From assembly GCA_041392165.1 (NCBI GenBank), contig JAWKMN010000001.1:124001-188000 (forward strand): a stretch of 64,000 bases of DNA. The letters run 5' to 3'. This DNA is from Arenibacter sp041392165. Lineage in GTDB: Bacteria; Bacteroidota; Bacteroidia; Flavobacteriales; Flavobacteriaceae. The notes under the pieces are model-generated. The model did not search any database. It was not told the origin of the DNA and saw only the letters and a program-made list of their open reading frames with translations. Below are positions 63,410-64,000 of this stretch, one piece after another. Each line of letters begins with the position of its first letter. The stretch's first letter is position 1. A program made the translations under genes and the position numbers.

Positions 63410-64000
63410 ATGGCAAAAAAGGTAAAAAAACCAAAGTCTACGAACAATAAAAAAGGCTTTTCCTTAAAATTATCCCAACAGAACAGAATTATTTTTGGAG
63501 GGCTGTTAATGCTTTTAAGTATTGCGCTGTTCTTTTCTTTTGTCTCTTTCTATTTTACCTGGCAAGACGATCAAAGCTTGTTGACAGAATTTACGGACAG
63601 GAATGAACAAGCCAAGAATTTATTGAACAAATTTGGGGCCAACGTAAGTCATTTGGTGCTTTACAAGGGATTTGGAGTGTCATCCATCATATTTACCTTT
63701 CTACTTTTTATAACGGGTCTATATCTATTTTTGAGTATGCAAAAACGGGGGCTGCTTCGAAAATGGATTTGGGGCTTGGTCTTTATAATCTGGTTCTCCG
63801 TAGCCTTGGGTTTCTTTGCATCAGGACAGCCGTTATTGGGTGGTATGGTCGGTTATGAGATGAACGATTTCCTACAGGATTATGGTGGAAAAGTTGGAGT
63901 GTTTCTTTTGTTGCTTTTTGGTTTGATCGTTATTTTGGTTAGGTTGTTCCAATTTTCCCCGGATAAAGCGGTAGCCTATATTAACGACAAGGGAAAATCC
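63410..64000 (+). CDS. ftsK: DNA translocase FtsK, N-terminal part (runs off the window)
   Basis: The frame is open from the ATG for 197 codons to the window edge. A basic N-terminus (MAKKVKKPKSTNNKKG) precedes four hydrophobic segments at about residues 27-45, 84-102, 116-135 and 163-180. The loops QPLLGG and GYEMNDFLQDY are typical of the flavobacterial FtsK membrane domain. The linker and the C-terminal AAA+ motor lie beyond the window. FtsK anchors at the division septum and pumps the chromosome termini. The start is the obvious ATG in this reading frame. Confidence 0.9.
   Translation, partial: MAKKVKKPKSTNNKKGFSLKLSQQNRIIFGGLLMLLSIALFFSFVSFYFTWQDDQSLLTEFTDRNEQAKNLLNKFGANVSHLVLYKGFGVSSIIFTFLLFITGLYLFLSMQKRGLLRKWIWGLVFIIWFSVALGFFASGQPLLGGMVGYEMNDFLQDYGGKVGVFLLLLFGLIVILVRLFQFSPDKAVAYINDKGKS

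Noticed and set aside
1..64000. tRNA, rRNA, CRISPR, insertion sequence or prophage
   Set aside because: No cloverleaf-like T-loop in the gaps, no regular direct-repeat array, no transposase, integrase or phage structural gene among the frames.

Overview
The window is about 64 kb of a low-GC genome from a member of the Bacteroidota, most likely a marine Flavobacteriaceae. The evidence is the fused RND-TolC metal pump, the leuC-leuD-leuA-leuB gene order, menaquinone genes, the FtsK N-terminus type, DUF1704/QEGLA and DUF6952 families, weak Shine-Dalgarno sequences, and -7 elements of the TAnnTTTG type. I cannot assign a genus. No tRNA, rRNA, CRISPR array, prophage or transposase was seen, so this is mostly ordinary chromosome with short accessory islands.

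Layout. 1-3055 (minus): menaquinone genes menD (runs off the left edge), menF and a hotdog thioesterase. 3128-4320: an esterase and a GNAT acetyltransferase, translationally coupled. 4339-5286: a secreted protein with YD-like repeats. 5566-12323: a LytTR response regulator, a His-rich secreted small protein, a CzcA-type RND pump fused to its outer-membrane channel, and a lipoprotein adaptor, which together look like one divalent-metal efflux locus. 12482-17343 (minus): four genes that complete trans-4-hydroxyproline breakdown to 2-oxoglutarate. 17668-19230: an M28 lipoprotein peptidase. 19556-24574: the leu operon. 24669-28834 (minus): a tiny membrane protein, a MATCAP-like (QEGLA) metallopeptidase, a dicarboxylate/amino-acid symporter and aroC.

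29065-43751 is a mixed housekeeping region: an LpxH-like phosphoesterase, a large FAD/Fe-S oxidoreductase, an outer-membrane protein, a TlpA-like lipoprotein, a rhomboid protease divergent from an LpxL-like acyltransferase, a fatty-acid hydroxylase, an EEP hydrolase, glmM, ACP phosphodiesterase, gamma-glutamyltransferase and an unknown membrane-anchored protein. 43935-55412 (all minus): YifB/ComM, a penicillin-acylase-family enzyme, a CocE/S15 hydrolase broken by two frameshifts, DsbD, TilS, PabB and an FMN reductase. 55534-64000: a DUF1624 membrane acyltransferase, a double-CDGSH protein, lipoamide dehydrogenase, an NhaC antiporter, a peroxide/thiol cluster (Prx, thioredoxin, DUF6952, Tpx), diacylglycerol kinase and the start of ftsK.

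The most notable points are these. (1) The CocE/S15 gene is restored to one exact 625-residue frame if a single A is removed from each of two A-runs. (2) The RND-TolC fusion carries what looks like an internal signal peptide at its junction. (3) A His-rich secreted protein and an orphan LytTR regulator sit directly upstream of that pump. (4) A perfect 18-bp palindrome forms two back-to-back -7 elements between the rhomboid and acyltransferase genes. (5) Several intergenic islands carry degenerate inverted repeats or isolated hairpins. I found no clear new defence or mobile system.
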